Assembly: GCA_964655525.1 (NCBI GenBank)
Contig: CAZZNE010000012.1
Location: forward strand, 1 to 64,000
Direction: 5' to 3'
Length of the DNA stretch: 64,000 nt
From: DLAJ01 sp964655525
GTDB taxonomy: Bacteria > Bacillota > Clostridia > Lachnospirales > Lachnospiraceae
A program made the translations under genes and the position numbers. Position 1 is the first letter of the stretch. Each line of letters begins with the position of its first letter. The notes under the pieces were generated by a model that was not told where the DNA came from, ran no database searches, and was given only the letters and a program-made list of their open reading frames with translations. Positions 7,520-16,418 of this stretch are shown here, in pieces.

Positions 7520-10500
7520 TCATTTTAGCGATTCTTCATTTTCTTTCATACGCTCCAGCAGCCACTCCTCATCCGGGTTTCCCAAATTGCGCTTTTCACA
7601 GCCCGGCAGACGCTCGTCAAAGCCGCAAACCTCCTTGTACTGACAGTAGGTGCAGGCGCTCTGCTCCTTGTACTCATACGGATTGCGCGCAATACTGCCC
7701 GCAAGGATCTTCTTGGACAGCTCCTTGATCTTTTGGTTTACATAATTCGATATCGTTTCCAACACATCCGCCGGATAGGCATGGGACGATAACGCAACCG
7801 AACCGTCCGCTTTGATCTGCGCGGGAATGACATCCGAGCGCCCGCCCGATGCGATCGCCGTATCCATCATCCCGATGATTTCCTCGTCCGCATTGACGAT
7901 CCCCCGCATGCGCAGTTCCTTTTTTAACTCCGCATCGATCTCCTCCTCCGAGAGCGTTCCGTCCTGCTCCGTAAACGGATTATCCATATGATAATACAGC
8001 ATCCCGGCAGGCACGACCCGCTTGTCCGGATGCTCTAGGCGCTCCTTTTCCATCGCCACATTGAGATAGAGTACAAGCTGCAGGGTAAAGCCGTAATATA
8101 CCGTCACCAGATCAAAATCCTTTTTTCCCGATTTATAATCGATCACCTTGACATACACATTCCGGTCATCCTCGTAGGTGTCCAAACGGTCAATCCTGCC
8201 GGAAAGGCGCATTTTTTCCGTATCGGAGAGCGCCACGCTCACGCTGTCCAAATCCTCCATCTCCTGAAAGGCAAGCTCAAAACCTCTTGGCTGAAACACC
8301 CCTTTTTTGATCTGATACTGTAAGGTATCAATGCTCCGCTCCATGACGGCGCGCAGCGTATGTAACAGATATTCATAGCGCGCGCTGCTGTAGAGAATGC
8401 TGCCGGAAAACTGTGCGGCGTAGGCGTCCACGACCTCATACAGCAGTGCCCGCCCTTCCTCTTTTGTAAAAGTAAACCAATTCAGCTGCCGCTTTGCAAG
8501 CCCTTCCGAAAAACGGCTCAATATCTCATGATAGAGCGTACCGATATCCTGCGCGGTCACGCCGTATTCCTCGCGCTCTGACAGGCGCAGACCGTATTCC
8601 AAAAAATGATGATATTCGCACTCGGCAAAGCGTTCCATGCGGCTGACCGAATTTGCAAGCATCGCGCCGTAAAGCGCCTGTGCCGCCGCCCGCGGCAGCT
8701 CGGCCTCACGGTAGGAATAAAACGCCTGAGAAAGCAGGCGTTTCATCTGTTCCCCGGTCTCCCCGCCTTTCGACAGCATGCGGTACATCCCCTTCACATA
8801 ACGCTCCGCGTTCTGATCTTTTGCGTAAAGTCCCGCCGCATAATCGCGCAGCATCGGTGTCAATGCGCGCAGCGCGTCCGCAGCCGATTCCGCCAGATAC
8901 GCCTCCTCCTTCGGTTCCACAGCCGATATGGCAAGCGCGGGAAACATATTTCTTAAGACGTCGATAAAATAGGACGGGCGGCGCGATTTTCCGTCGCTTC
9001 CCATCGCTGCATAAGTCAAACATAAATACGACGTCGGCTTTGTCAGGTTCATATAAAGATACAAACGCTGGATATACATTTTCTGCCGCGGTGTCGGTGC
9101 AAGCTCCCAGTCCGCGGCGCTCAAAAACTCCCTGTCCATATCGGAGATCAGACCGCCGCCCGCCCCCGTTTTGGGGATGATGCCGTCGTTCACGCCGATA
9201 AAAAATAACGCTTTCATCTCCTGAAAACGCGTCCGCTCCATATCGCCGCAGACCACACGGTCCACATTCTGCGGGATCGCGCCGACCTGAATCTCGGAAA
9301 GTCCGGCGTCCAAAATCTCATAAAACTCCTCCGAGCCGATCTTCTCATCGCCGAGAAGCCCGTCCATCTGCTCTAACAGCTCCATCACAAGACGATAGAT
9401 CTGCGCATACTCCTTTGCCTTTTCCGGTCTTCCCTCTTCGCTAAAACGCTGCTCATATACGGCAAGCTTTTCCTCAATTCCTGCCTGCGTGATGAATTGA
9501 TAAAGCTGGCGCACGCGCTCCCCCATCGTCTGTACCGGTGTAAGCAGAACAGAAAGCGACTCATACGCCTTCACGCGGATCGCATTGAGATACGCAAGCT
9601 TTTCGCCGTCTCCCCCCGTCTCCTTCGTATGCCGCGTAAACAATTCGGCATAGTTCTTTTTTCCGCGGATGCCTGTCGCGCGCACATAATTTTCCAGCAG
9701 ATCGACGTCCTCCATCGGAAGCGTCGTCATGCCGCTGCGCAGATAATGAAACACCGTCTCATATGAAAAATTTTTGAGCACAACCTGCAGCGCGCTGCGG
9801 ATGCCCTCCACAAACGGATTTAAGACAATGCCGTTTGTCTGATCGATAAAAAAAGGAATCCCATGACCGGAAAGCTCCGCGGCAAGCAGATCAGCATACT
9901 CGCTTAAATTTCCCGTCACCACCGCAATATCCCGATACGCAAAGCCCTCCGTCCGCACAAGCTCCTTGATCCTGCGGCAGGCAAACGATACTTCCCGCTG
10001 CGGGTCGTCAAGCTTATAAATCTGACAGGATGCCGATTCTCCTTCGTATGTTCCCCTCCCGTATCGAAACAGATTCTGCTCCAAATAGGAAAAAAACGGA
10101 TTGTTCCGGTGGCGGATGACGGGTAAACCCTTCAGGAATACATCCTCCTCGCGCGCGACTCCCGCCTGCTCTTGAAGTTTACATAATGATACTGTTGTTT
10201 TTTGACTGAGATAGAACAGCTTCTGTTCTGCCCCGATACGAAAGGGATCTTCTGCTTCATCGATCAGAATCGTGACGCATACTTGTTTACATAACGTCAT
10301 CAATTCCTGTAACACACGGTTCTGAACGGGTGTAAATCCGGTAAAACCGTCAAATACGATCACACTGCTCTTTATGAGCGCTGAATGCGGAAGCGCTCTG
10401 CACAGTAGATCGAGGGATTCCTCCGTCGTGATAAACCGCTCATGAATATAGGAAAGGAACGCCTCGTACAAGATACGCATATCATCAAGCTTGGCACAAA

Positions 10501-10954
10501 GCAGTCCCCTGCTCTTTGCCGCCTGCGCCATCTCCCCGACCTGTTCGGGGCGGATCCCGTACTGCATAAACTCAGAGATCACGGATTTGACCTCATGAAT
10601 GTAGCCGGTCCGGTTTAAGCTGCCGCCCAGCACCTTCAGCCTGTCTTTCTCCGCCGCAGCCACCTTGCGCAAAATGAGGTTTTTTCCCGTATCGTCCAGA
10701 ACCGGGATGTCCTCGCCGCCGACCTCCTCCAAAATGCGGTGGGTCAGCCGCCCGAAGCTTAAGACGTCAATATTCATAATTCCCCGGTCAGGATGCAGCA
10801 GGACAAGATCTTTCTGCGTCTGCATCGTAAACTGATCCGGCACGATAATGAAAAACCTGCGTTCCGGCTCACGCAGCGACCACGCGATCATATCCTGATA
10901 GACGCGCATGCTCTTTCCCGCTCCCGAACCGCCGAAATAAAATTTTAAGCCCAT
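7520..10954 (-). CDS. addB: ATP-dependent helicase/deoxyribonuclease subunit B (AddB)
   Basis: 1144 residues, the usual AddB length. The N-terminus holds a Walker A motif (FGGSGAGKS); the C-terminal nuclease domain has VKVIDYKSGKKDF, and the 4Fe-4S cysteines appear as one upstream Cys (AECEYHHF) plus CTYCQYKEVC, the C-x2-C-x5-C pattern. AddB with AddA forms the RecBCD-equivalent complex that resects double-strand breaks and recognises Chi. In Firmicutes addA normally follows immediately; here an MFS gene does, and no addA lies in the window. GAGGGTGA precedes the ATG. Confidence 0.95.
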   Translation of the reverse strand: MGLKFYFGGSGAGKSMRVYQDMIAWSLREPERRFFIIVPDQFTMQTQKDLVLLHPDRGIMNIDVLSFGRLTHRILEEVGGEDIPVLDDTGKNLILRKVAAAEKDRLKVLGGSLNRTGYIHEVKSVISEFMQYGIRPEQVGEMAQAAKSRGLLCAKLDDMRILYEAFLSYIHERFITTEESLDLLCRALPHSALIKSSVIVFDGFTGFTPVQNRVLQELMTLCKQVCVTILIDEAEDPFRIGAEQKLFYLSQKTTVSLCKLQEQAGVAREEDVFLKGLPVIRHRNNPFFSYLEQNLFRYGRGTYEGESASCQIYKLDDPQREVSFACRRIKELVRTEGFAYRDIAVVTGNLSEYADLLAAELSGHGIPFFIDQTNGIVLNPFVEGIRSALQVVLKNFSYETVFHYLRSGMTTLPMEDVDLLENYVRATGIRGKKNYAELFTRHTKETGGDGEKLAYLNAIRVKAYESLSVLLTPVQTMGERVRQLYQFITQAGIEEKLAVYEQRFSEEGRPEKAKEYAQIYRLVMELLEQMDGLLGDEKIGSEEFYEILDAGLSEIQVGAIPQNVDRVVCGDMERTRFQEMKALFFIGVNDGIIPKTGAGGGLISDMDREFLSAADWELAPTPRQKMYIQRLYLYMNLTKPTSYLCLTYAAMGSDGKSRRPSYFIDVLRNMFPALAISAVEPKEEAYLAESAADALRALTPMLRDYAAGLYAKDQNAERYVKGMYRMLSKGGETGEQMKRLLSQAFYSYREAELPRAAAQALYGAMLANSVSRMERFAECEYHHFLEYGLRLSEREEYGVTAQDIGTLYHEILSRFSEGLAKRQLNWFTFTKEEGRALLYEVVDAYAAQFSGSILYSSARYEYLLHTLRAVMERSIDTLQYQIKKGVFQPRGFELAFQEMEDLDSVSVALSDTEKMRLSGRIDRLDTYEDDRNVYVKVIDYKSGKKDFDLVTVYYGFTLQLVLYLNVAMEKERLEHPDKRVVPAGMLYYHMDNPFTEQDGTLSEEEIDAELKKELRMRGIVNADEEIIGMMDTAIASGGRSDVIPAQIKADGSVALSSHAYPADVLETISNYVNQKIKELSKKILAGSIARNPYEYKEQSACTYCQYKEVCGFDERLPGCEKRNLGNPDEEWLLERMKENEESLK

Positions 10955-11003
10955 AAGGTCACCCTCTAACCGGAATTACCCTCTCTTTTATATGATTTAC
11001 TTT

Positions 11004-13616
11004 TTATGGATGATACCAGTATACAACCGCTTCATAGGGGCGCAGCGTATATTCCGTTCCGATCTGCTGCGGCGCATCCGCATCATTTCCGATCAAAAGC
11101 TCGTTTTGTTTGCCGTCCAGCTCACGCGGAAGGGAAAATTTCTGTTCTTCTTTTGTAAAATTGCACAATACGAGCAGCTTTTCTTGTCCATAGGAGCGCG
11201 TATAAGCGTATACCTCCTCGCCGCCGTCCGGAATCAGATCATAGCGTCCGTACACAATGATCTCATGCTCTTTTCTCAAGCGGATCAGCTTCTGATAGTA
11301 GCGGTAGACCGAATCCTCCCTGCTCATCTGCTCAGCGGCGTTGATTTCTGCATAATTCGGATTGACCTGTAACCACGGCGTTCCCGTCGTAAAGCCCGCA
11401 TTGGGCGTATCATCCCACTGCATCGGCGTGCGCGCGGAATCCCTCCCCCTGCGGCTGATATAGGAAAGCATCTGCTCATGGGTGAATACCCCGCCGTCCA
11501 CCAGATCATGGTAAGCATTCAGGCTCTCCACATCACGCAGCTCGGATAAATCCGTAAAGTTCATGCAGGTCATGCCAAGCTCCTCGCCCTGATAAATATA
11601 CGGCGTACCCTGCATCATATGCAGACAGGTCGCCAGCATCTTCGCGGACTTCTCGCGATAGGCGCCCTCGTCGCCCAGCCTTGATACAATGCGCGGCTGA
11701 TCATGATTATCCCAAAAAAGAGAATTCCAAGCTTTTCCGTACAGCTCCACCTGCCACTTTGTCATGACACGCTTTAGGTCCATTAACGAAATCCGGCGAT
11801 CCGACCATTTTCCGTGCTCTCCGTCATCCAAGCCCGTATGCTCGAACTGGAACACCATGTTGAGCTCGCTTTCGTCCTCGTTGGCATATTTTTTTGCCTC
11901 CTCGATCGTCACGCAGGACGTCTCGCCCACACTGAACGAATCGTATTTGGAAAGTACCTGCCTGCGCATCTCCCGCAGATAGGTATGCACCTTCGGACCG
12001 TTTGCGACATAGGGAACGAAATCCCCGTTTTTGCCGTCCGGCATGGCGGGCACCTTGCTGATGAGGCTGATCACGTCCATGCGGAATCCATCCACGCCCT
12101 TTTCAAACCAGCTTGTCATCATGTCAAACACCTCGTCGCGCACCGCCGGGTTTTCCCAGTTTAAGTCCGGCTGCTCCTTAGCGAACAAATGGAGGTAGTA
12201 CATGTCCGTCGCCTCATCGTATTCCCATGCCGATCCCGAAAACCACGAGATCCAGTTGTTCGGCGGCATCTGCTCCCCGCTCTGTTCGTCCTTTTTTCCT
12301 TTGCGCCAGATATAATAATCACGGTACGGATTATCGAGAGATTTCCGGCTCTCGACAAACCATTCATGCTGATCGGAAGTATGATTCACGACCAAATCCA
12401 TGACGAGCTTCATGCCCCGTCTATGAATCTCGGCAAGCATGTGGTCAAACTGCTCCATCGTTCCGTATTCTTCCTGTACCTTCCTGTAATTACTGATATC
12501 ATAGCCGTTATCGACGTTCGGCGATTCATACACCGGAGAAAGCCAGATCACATCCACACCAAGCTCCTTTAAATAATCCAGCCGTTTCGTGATTCCCTCA
12601 ATATCGCCGACACCATCCCCGTTACTGTCGCAAAAGCTCTTTGGGTAAATTTGATAGACTACCGCTTCTTTCCACCATGCTTTTTTCAATTTCCTGTGTC
12701 CCCTCTTTCGAATTTGATGAATCAAATAAATGATCAAAATGAATAAAAGCTCCGCCGCCGTCGCCCAGATTCTCGCAAGCAGCGCGATGATCAGCGCGTA
12801 TTCCTCCGGCATGATCATGCCCAGCCCCAGCGTCAGAATGCCCTCGCGCACGCCGAGTCCCGACGGGGCGAAAAACGTGATCATTCCGAGGATTACGGCA
12901 AGTCCGAAAATGCCGCCCGCAAATAAAAACTGCGTCGCCGGGATCGGATAGATCGAGCAGACGAGCAGGTAAAAGCCCGCGCCGACCAAGATCCAGTTGC
13001 AGATAAACAGCCCTACGACCGACAAAAGCTGCGGATAGGAGATGGGAATCTGTAAGTCCTTTCCCTTGATAAAACGCTCTAAAAAGCGCAGCAGCCCATT
13101 GACGATCCTCGGGTGGATCACGATCATCAAAACTACCACCAGTACGAGAATGAGCCGCGTGTATTTCATCATGATCTCATTCGGGAAAAAGAACAGGGAA
13201 ATGAGGAACAAAAACGCCGCGCCGAGGAATGTCCCTAAATTTTCCAAATAGAAATTGACCGTCACCTTGCGCGCTTTGACTCCGCGATGCTCATACGCCG
13301 GAAATCGCGCGATCAGCATAAACACCTCACCCGGAATGTATTTGCCGAGCACGGAAAACGCATAGCAGGTGATCGCCTCGAAATAGGGGATTGACGAGCG
13401 GTTTAAGACCGTCACATAATGCCATAACGATGCTAAAGTCACAAAATAAGCGAAATATATGAACATGGACACGATAAAAACCGGCACATTGATCCTAAAA
13501 TCCATCGTCCGGATCTGTTCAAAGTTCCCCTTGAGCGTCCGCACTAAAAAAACTGCCGCCACGACAAGAAACAGCACGGTAATGATATTCTTCAAACGTC
13601 CCGAAAGCTTCTTCAT
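11004..13616 (-). CDS. Fusion: flippase-like (LPG-synthase TM/UPF0104) membrane domain + GH13 alpha-glucosidase
   Basis: One uninterrupted frame of 870 codons. Residues 1-309 form a polytopic membrane domain of the lysylphosphatidylglycerol-synthase TM/UPF0104 type (signature APSGLGVREGILTLGLG). From residue 310 (KKAWWKEAVVYQIYPKSF) a complete GH13 subfamily-31-like oligo-alpha-glucosidase follows: DLVVNHTSD, nucleophile Asp in GFRMDV (about 514), acid/base Glu in SVGETS (about 565) and Asp in FWDNHDQPR (about 639). Each half has the length of a stand-alone protein. A TTG at 12689 with GAGGGG 10 nt upstream could start the glucosidase independently, so two products are possible. The 5' side borders the 85-bp repeat and the assembly gap. 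Confidence 0.85.
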   Translation of the reverse strand: MKKLSGRLKNIITVLFLVVAAVFLVRTLKGNFEQIRTMDFRINVPVFIVSMFIYFAYFVTLASLWHYVTVLNRSSIPYFEAITCYAFSVLGKYIPGEVFMLIARFPAYEHRGVKARKVTVNFYLENLGTFLGAAFLFLISLFFFPNEIMMKYTRLILVLVVVLMIVIHPRIVNGLLRFLERFIKGKDLQIPISYPQLLSVVGLFICNWILVGAGFYLLVCSIYPIPATQFLFAGGIFGLAVILGMITFFAPSGLGVREGILTLGLGMIMPEEYALIIALLARIWATAAELLFILIIYLIHQIRKRGHRKLKKAWWKEAVVYQIYPKSFCDSNGDGVGDIEGITKRLDYLKELGVDVIWLSPVYESPNVDNGYDISNYRKVQEEYGTMEQFDHMLAEIHRRGMKLVMDLVVNHTSDQHEWFVESRKSLDNPYRDYYIWRKGKKDEQSGEQMPPNNWISWFSGSAWEYDEATDMYYLHLFAKEQPDLNWENPAVRDEVFDMMTSWFEKGVDGFRMDVISLISKVPAMPDGKNGDFVPYVANGPKVHTYLREMRRQVLSKYDSFSVGETSCVTIEEAKKYANEDESELNMVFQFEHTGLDDGEHGKWSDRRISLMDLKRVMTKWQVELYGKAWNSLFWDNHDQPRIVSRLGDEGAYREKSAKMLATCLHMMQGTPYIYQGEELGMTCMNFTDLSELRDVESLNAYHDLVDGGVFTHEQMLSYISRRGRDSARTPMQWDDTPNAGFTTGTPWLQVNPNYAEINAAEQMSREDSVYRYYQKLIRLRKEHEIIVYGRYDLIPDGGEEVYAYTRSYGQEKLLVLCNFTKEEQKFSLPRELDGKQNELLIGNDADAPQQIGTEYTLRPYEAVVYWYHP

Positions 13617-13651
13617 GATGCCCCTAAGCCCTCCCATATAAAGTACATGCC

Positions 13652-13932
13652 CATTGTACCATGATTGCTTTGCAATCATGGTACTGCTTTCTNNNNNNNN
13701 NNNNNNNNNNNNNNNNNNNNNNNNNNNNNNNNNNNNNNNNNNNNNNNNNNNNNNNNNNNNNNNNNNNNNNNNNNNNNNNNNNNNNNNNNNNNGATGCGCA
13801 CTCCGCTTCGCTTCGGCGCGGTACAATGTCTGACGACATTGTACCATGATTGCTTCGCAATCATGGTACTGCTTTCTGATGCGCACTCCGCTTCGCTTCG
13901 GCGCGGTACAATGTCTGACGACATTGTACCAT
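13652..13932. repeat. 85-bp tandem repeat with two hairpins per unit, broken by the assembly gap
   Basis: One full unit (13793-13877), a 55-bp partial copy (13878-13932) and a 41-bp partial copy left of the gap (13652-13692). Each unit contains two near-perfect palindromes: GGTACAATGTC/GACATTGTACC with a 4-nt loop and ACCATGATTGC/GCAATCATGGT with a 3-nt loop. The real copy number is unknown because the gap lies inside. It separates the mazEF side from the flippase-glucosidase gene and probably contains that gene's promoter. Confidence 0.9.
13693..13792. other. Assembly gap (100 N)
   Basis: Exactly 100 N, a conventional placeholder for a gap of unknown size. It lies within the tandem repeat, so a repeat collapse is the likely cause. 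Confidence 0.98.
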
Positions 13933-13979
13933 AACCCCAACGTTTTTCAAAGTCTTTGCGCAGTTTTGGAGCAGCAAAA

Positions 13980-14010
13980 AAGCATTCGGATCGGATATTT
14001 CCAAATGCTT
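13980..14010 (-). terminator. Rho-independent terminator of mazEF
   Basis: On the minus strand AAGCATT...AATGCTT forms a stem with an inner GGA/TCC, followed directly by TTTTTT, 30 bp beyond the mazF stop. Confidence 0.7.
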
Positions 14011-14039
14011 CTCTATCAGCCCTATTTTTCACCACTTCA

Positions 14040-14372
14040 TCAAAAAAACGCTTTTACGTACTCCAATGTTCTCTTCAGCAAATCTTCCGGCAGTTTTTCT
14101 ATAAACTGAATATTCCTACTGACAACATCCAAACACTTCATATGTTCCGTCAAAATGACTCCCGTTGTCTTTGTACGATTATCCAAGGGAATATGTAAGG
14201 GGAACTTGTTGTTTGTATTCGTAATCGGGCATACAACCGCAAATTTTGTTCTTATAAAAAACTGCTCATTGCTGATCACGACACCCGGTCTTCTTCCTGC
14301 CTGTTCATGTCCGGACTGCGGACTAAATTCCAAAAATACAATATCGCCTTGTTGGGGATTGAACATTACCAT
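14040..14372 (-). CDS. mazF: MazF/PemK-family endoribonuclease toxin
   Basis: 110 residues with the MazF opening QQGDIVFLEFSPQSGHEQAGRRPGVV (catalytic Arg in GRRPG) and VCPITNT, VILTEHMKCLDV (catalytic Ser/Thr strand and loop). MazF toxins cleave single-stranded mRNA at short sequences. The ATG lies inside the last codons of mazE (7-bp overlap), so translation is coupled. Confidence 0.93.
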   Translation of the reverse strand: MVMFNPQQGDIVFLEFSPQSGHEQAGRRPGVVISNEQFFIRTKFAVVCPITNTNNKFPLHIPLDNRTKTTGVILTEHMKCLDVVSRNIQFIEKLPEDLLKRTLEYVKAFF

Positions 14373-14623
14373 ACTTCCTTTCCAACCGGAACACCCCAGT
14401 CAAATTCTTCCGCCGTATCATCGCCTTCATAATCCTTAAAAATTTCTTCCAACGTCAATTCACTTACTTTTTCATTTTCTTTTTTTACTTTTTTAATCAC
14501 AAGATTATCATCAACCCTGCTCAATTCCACAAGATCATTTTCCGCCATTCCCAATGCTTCTAAAAATGCTTTGGGAATTCTGATTCCTTGTGAATTTCCC
14601 CATTTTTGAATTGTTGCCTGCAT
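14366..14623 (-). CDS. mazE: MazE-type AbrB-fold antitoxin
   Basis: 85 residues starting MQATIQKWGNSQGIRIPKAF, the AbrB/MazE swapped-hairpin DNA-binding domain, then an acidic tail (DYEGDDTAEEFDWGV) that would bind MazF. The ATG is preceded by GGGAGA; the longer open frame upstream has no ribosome site and covers the promoter. It should repress its own promoter, which carries two GTATATAC boxes. Confidence 0.9.
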   Translation of the reverse strand: MQATIQKWGNSQGIRIPKAFLEALGMAENDLVELSRVDDNLVIKKVKKENEKVSELTLEEIFKDYEGDDTAEEFDWGVPVGKEVW

Positions 14624-14645
14624 ACAATCATCTCCCTTTATTGAA

Positions 14646-14674
14646 AGTATATACATTAGTATATACACTGTCAA
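14646..14674 (-). promoter_or_regulatory. mazEF promoter with overlapping twin operator boxes
   Basis: TTGACA, 17-nt spacer and TATACT on the minus strand: a near-consensus sigma-A promoter 23 bp before mazE. Two copies of GTATATAC(T) 12 bp apart cover the spacer and -10, one helical turn plus, and fit a MazE or MazEF autorepression site. Confidence 0.75.
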
Positions 14675-14780
14675 TATTTTTATACAAAAACACGTACCAG
14701 AACACACACCGAATGTACAGCATAAACTTGTAAATCTTTATGGTCAAGACAATATGCACTGCCACTTTGCAGGCTGGAAT

Positions 14781-15272
14781 TTATCCTATTTGAGAGAGAA
14801 ACTCGTTGGCTTCCTTTCTATCCCCAAAGATGATGATGCGTTTATGAGAATATTTACGCAATAATTCCATCACTGCAGGCCTGCTTGCAGAATTGTAATG
14901 ATTGATAAATTCCACAAATTCAACATCTTCATCTTCAAGCGTTGCGCACGGTATATCTGACCGTTTTTTGCCTTTTCTTGATTTAATGCCTTCAATACAA
15001 ACATCCCGCGGATAATCGAGAAAAAAGACGGTATCGCAAAACTGCATCCGCAGCTCCATCGTTGAGCCATAGTTCCCGTCAATAATCCAAGACTCTTTTT
15101 CCAATGCTTGATGCAGCCGCTCCATAAAAATGGATTTCGGCACATTTGTTCCGTCAGCATTCCACTTCATCATATCCAAATGGTAGAGTGGCAGTCCCGT
15201 TGCATCATGCAACGCTTTTGAAAATGTACTTTTTCCGCTGCCGGGACAGCCTATGACGATAACCTTTTGCAT
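14781..15272 (-). CDS. Small P-loop kinase (FlaR/adenylate-kinase-like topology modulation protein)
   Basis: 163 residues with Walker A IGCPGSGKST at the N-terminus, YHLDMMKWNADG after it, WIIDGNYGSTMELR in the middle, and FLDYPR as the Walker B-like strand. This layout is that of the DNA topology modulation/FlaR-like nucleotide-kinase family. Its substrate is not established from sequence. The ATG has GGAGA 8 nt upstream. A Fur-like palindrome lies 34 bp upstream of the start. Confidence 0.8.
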   Translation of the reverse strand: MQKVIVIGCPGSGKSTFSKALHDATGLPLYHLDMMKWNADGTNVPKSIFMERLHQALEKESWIIDGNYGSTMELRMQFCDTVFFLDYPRDVCIEGIKSRKGKKRSDIPCATLEDEDVEFVEFINHYNSASRPAVMELLRKYSHKRIIIFGDRKEANEFLSQIG

Positions 15273-15305
15273 GTTTCTTATCTCCATAAATTTTCGTTTA
15301 TATTT

Positions 15306-15320
15306 TAATGATTATCATTA
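15306..15320. promoter_or_regulatory. Fur-box-like palindrome
   Basis: TAATGATTATCATTA is a 15-bp palindrome apart from its central base and matches most of the Fur consensus GATAATGATAATCATTATC. It lies upstream of the P-loop kinase and could place that gene under iron or related metal control. Only one box is visible. Confidence 0.45.
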
Positions 15321-15387
15321 TTTCATAATCTCCCTTGCCTCATCTGGTACCTATATAACAAAATGATAAACTCTTCCGCCTAACCTC

Positions 15388-16266
15388 CTACACCCGTTCC
15401 CATAAAAGGCAGTTCTCGTCAAAGTCTGCCCGAACCTTTCCCGCATCCGCAAGATAAGACAGATAAGAGCGCACTGTGCTTCCCACCAACACATACTGTT
15501 CAAAATTCATTGTCAGCCCATATCGTTCAAACAAGCGTTTCAAAAGCGTCTCAAACATCATCGGTTCTGCCAGAAACATTACGATCGTTTCCGCGATTTC
15601 CTGCACTTTCGCAATATTCTTCTCAGCCAGCGGCGCGATCTTCTCCGCCAGCGGCGCATGCGCGGGCACAAACAGAGCCGCTTCCATTTCCTTAACCTTT
15701 TCGAGCGTGTCCATATACGCCGCCACATCATAGATAAATCCGATTCCGTACTTTTTTAGGGAATCCTCGCTCATCAGACAATCCGCAAGATATACCACAT
15801 CATCCTTCGTTCGGAAACCGACCATGTCAAAAAAATGTCCCGGCAGCGGAAACATCTGCATCCCTTCCGGCAAGACAGCATCGCTCAGATACTCCGTATC
15901 GCTCTCCTGCGCCATCAGGAATTTGTGTCTGAGCGCCTCGCACGGATAGCCGCCATAGAGAAATGCGGGTTCTAAAACCGGATGCCTCGTAAATGCACAT
16001 TCCATGCCCGGCGCGTAGATCCGACATCCGGTCTGCGTCTGTAAATACCGGTTTCCGCCGATATGATCGGCATTCGAATGCGTATTAAAGATTGCCTTTA
16101 ACTGCCACCCCTCCCGATCCAAAATCTGCCGCACCTTCCGTCCGGCATCCTTATCATTTCCACTGTCGATCAGATACGCATCCTTCTGCTCCCCGACATA
16201 AATCCCAATCTTTGCCGGACAGTTTACATAATAGCTTCCTGCTCCGACCTGTTCTAATTCATACAT
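15388..16266 (-). CDS. MBL-fold metallo-hydrolase
   Basis: 292 residues. The metal motif is THSNADHIGG (H-x-N-x-D-H, a variant of HxHxDH), followed by PLPGHFFDMVGF and YLADCLMSED, the third and fourth metal-binding positions, and FVPAHAPLAEK. The first-motif His-to-Asn change is common in some MBL subgroups but lowers confidence in a two-metal centre. The C-terminal 80 residues form a helical domain resembling a winged helix. Transcribed divergently from the AraC regulator, which may control it. Confidence 0.85.
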   Translation of the reverse strand: MYELEQVGAGSYYVNCPAKIGIYVGEQKDAYLIDSGNDKDAGRKVRQILDREGWQLKAIFNTHSNADHIGGNRYLQTQTGCRIYAPGMECAFTRHPVLEPAFLYGGYPCEALRHKFLMAQESDTEYLSDAVLPEGMQMFPLPGHFFDMVGFRTKDDVVYLADCLMSEDSLKKYGIGFIYDVAAYMDTLEKVKEMEAALFVPAHAPLAEKIAPLAEKNIAKVQEIAETIVMFLAEPMMFETLLKRLFERYGLTMNFEQYVLVGSTVRSYLSYLADAGKVRADFDENCLLWERV

Positions 16267-16418
16267 CTGCGTGTTCCCCCTGTTCTTTTTCTGAATTGAT
16301 ACAAATCTCCTGTTGCCCTTTCCGCTTTTTTCAAATACGATAGGATTAAAATATCACAACTCAAATCAAAATTTTTATAAACGTTTATGATACATTTTTT
16401 ATGAGGAGCGTGAACGGC

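Noticed and set aside
13652..13932. CRISPR array or transposon end at the 85-bp repeat
   Set aside because: Units are contiguous with no variable spacers, and no cas or transposase gene is nearby.
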